Below are positions 63,287 to 64,000 of a DNA stretch of 64,000 bases, one piece after another (positions within the stretch are counted from its first letter, which is position 1; each line of letters begins with the position of its first letter). The stretch lies in NCBI GenBank assembly GCA_030549495.1, contig JAUIRK010000052.1, positions 372,001 through 436,000 on the forward strand, written 5' to 3'. Source of the stretch: Nectonema munidae (Eukaryota > Nematomorpha > Nectonematoida > Nectonematidae). The position numbers and the translations under genes are program-made. The notes under the pieces were generated by a model, which worked only from the letters and a program-made list of their open reading frames with translations, made no database searches and was not told the DNA's origin.

Positions 63287-64000
63287 TATTTGTTAATCTT
63301 ATTGAAAATATCCTTATAACGGAGTACTATATGTTGCTTGGCTCGTTCCTTTATATTGCTCATTTATTTTTTGGTTATATTATATTATGTAGTAGTGAAA
63401 AAGGGCATAAAAGTAAAATTAAACGCACTGTTTCACAAGAACCGTTTAACAATTATTTCAAGTTATTATTTGACAGACGTTTATGTAATTGATAAAATTT
63501 TTATTCATATAAAAACCAATACATTAGATGTGAAGAAGATGATTATTGGTATATGTCAACCTAGTTTGACGATATTTTTATATAAATATTTAAATACATC
63601 ATGATATAGGGTGAATAAAGATTTATTCCATCGTTATCAAAGATCGTTTAATTAAAAATAAAAATTTTTTTTTATTATTTATGTAAAAACTAATCAAAAA
63701 TCTTTTATTGACCATCTGTTTTCTCGGTAAATATCAGAAAAGATTTGAATATATTTTTACCATGCAATGCGCTACGATTCCATCCTTCATGTATTTGAGT
63801 TAGAGCGTTGTTTTTATACAAAGCTCCAAATTTTCCCCCAAAGAGGAGCAAAAATTTTCTAGGGCTTAATTCTTCAGTTCAATTTTTTGAAAAAAAGTTT
63901 CAAAATTCAATATTTTTTTAAATATTAAAATTTTTACAATAAAATATAATCAATTTTCAAACTTTTAACAAAAAAATTTAGTTTTAGTTTTTGAGGAAAA
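63287..64000. other. No gene seen
   Basis: AT-rich; short hydrophobic frames are consistent with base composition. Confidence 0.4.

Overview
This is an AT-rich (roughly 30% GC), repeat-dense window of a metazoan nuclear genome. The evidence is two spliced host genes of animal type (MORC2-like and LUC7-like), GT-AG introns up to about 12 kb, and many eukaryotic transposons. There is no bacterial operon structure, CRISPR array, rRNA or functional tRNA. The divergence of the LUC7-like protein and the TE load suggest a fast-evolving invertebrate; the sequence does not fix the species.

Layout. 1-8.1 kb is a transposon cluster: a decayed hAT transposase (400-2089), a Mutator-like element with a DATFK-type transposase remnant (about 2480-4136), and a complete-ended piggyBac with TTAA duplications (4491-8059). 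8.57-9.95 kb carries a 458-codon exon of a MORC2-type GHKL ATPase on the minus strand. 10.85-15.1 kb is an old piggyBac split by a 3.1-kb hAT-type element, which itself holds a SINE, a MITE and a Mutator-type MITE. 17.9-21.4 kb is a full-ended hAT with an 8-bp target duplication.

24.46-49.09 kb, minus strand, is the main gene: a seven-exon LUC7-like U1 snRNP factor of 329 codons, assembled here from splice sites, reading phase and family alignment. Its 12-kb first intron holds an antisense LINE (about 40986-44219) and other repeats. Several exon-like islands with good splice sites lie in the same introns or just upstream. They do not belong to LUC7 and match no family I recognise: 29028-29221 (a membrane segment), 37601-37720, 40000-40036, 40211-40368, 52703-52800 and 54542-54780 on the minus strand; 39602-39789 and 60234-60408 on the plus strand.

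49.1-64 kb is mostly repeats: an internally deleted hAT, a small MITE, an uninterrupted 1.94-kb TGA triplet array (647 units), a second LINE 3' fragment followed by a perfect 61-bp inverted repeat, an unidentified decayed coding segment and a pogo/Tigger-type MITE.

The two named genes have different roles: MORC2-type proteins act in chromatin compaction and silencing, LUC7-type proteins in 5' splice-site choice. Nothing here shows a joint pathway. The most unusual items are the TGA array, the 61-bp palindrome, the unassigned exon islands interleaved with LUC7, and several apparently coherent but unnamed SINE and MITE families.
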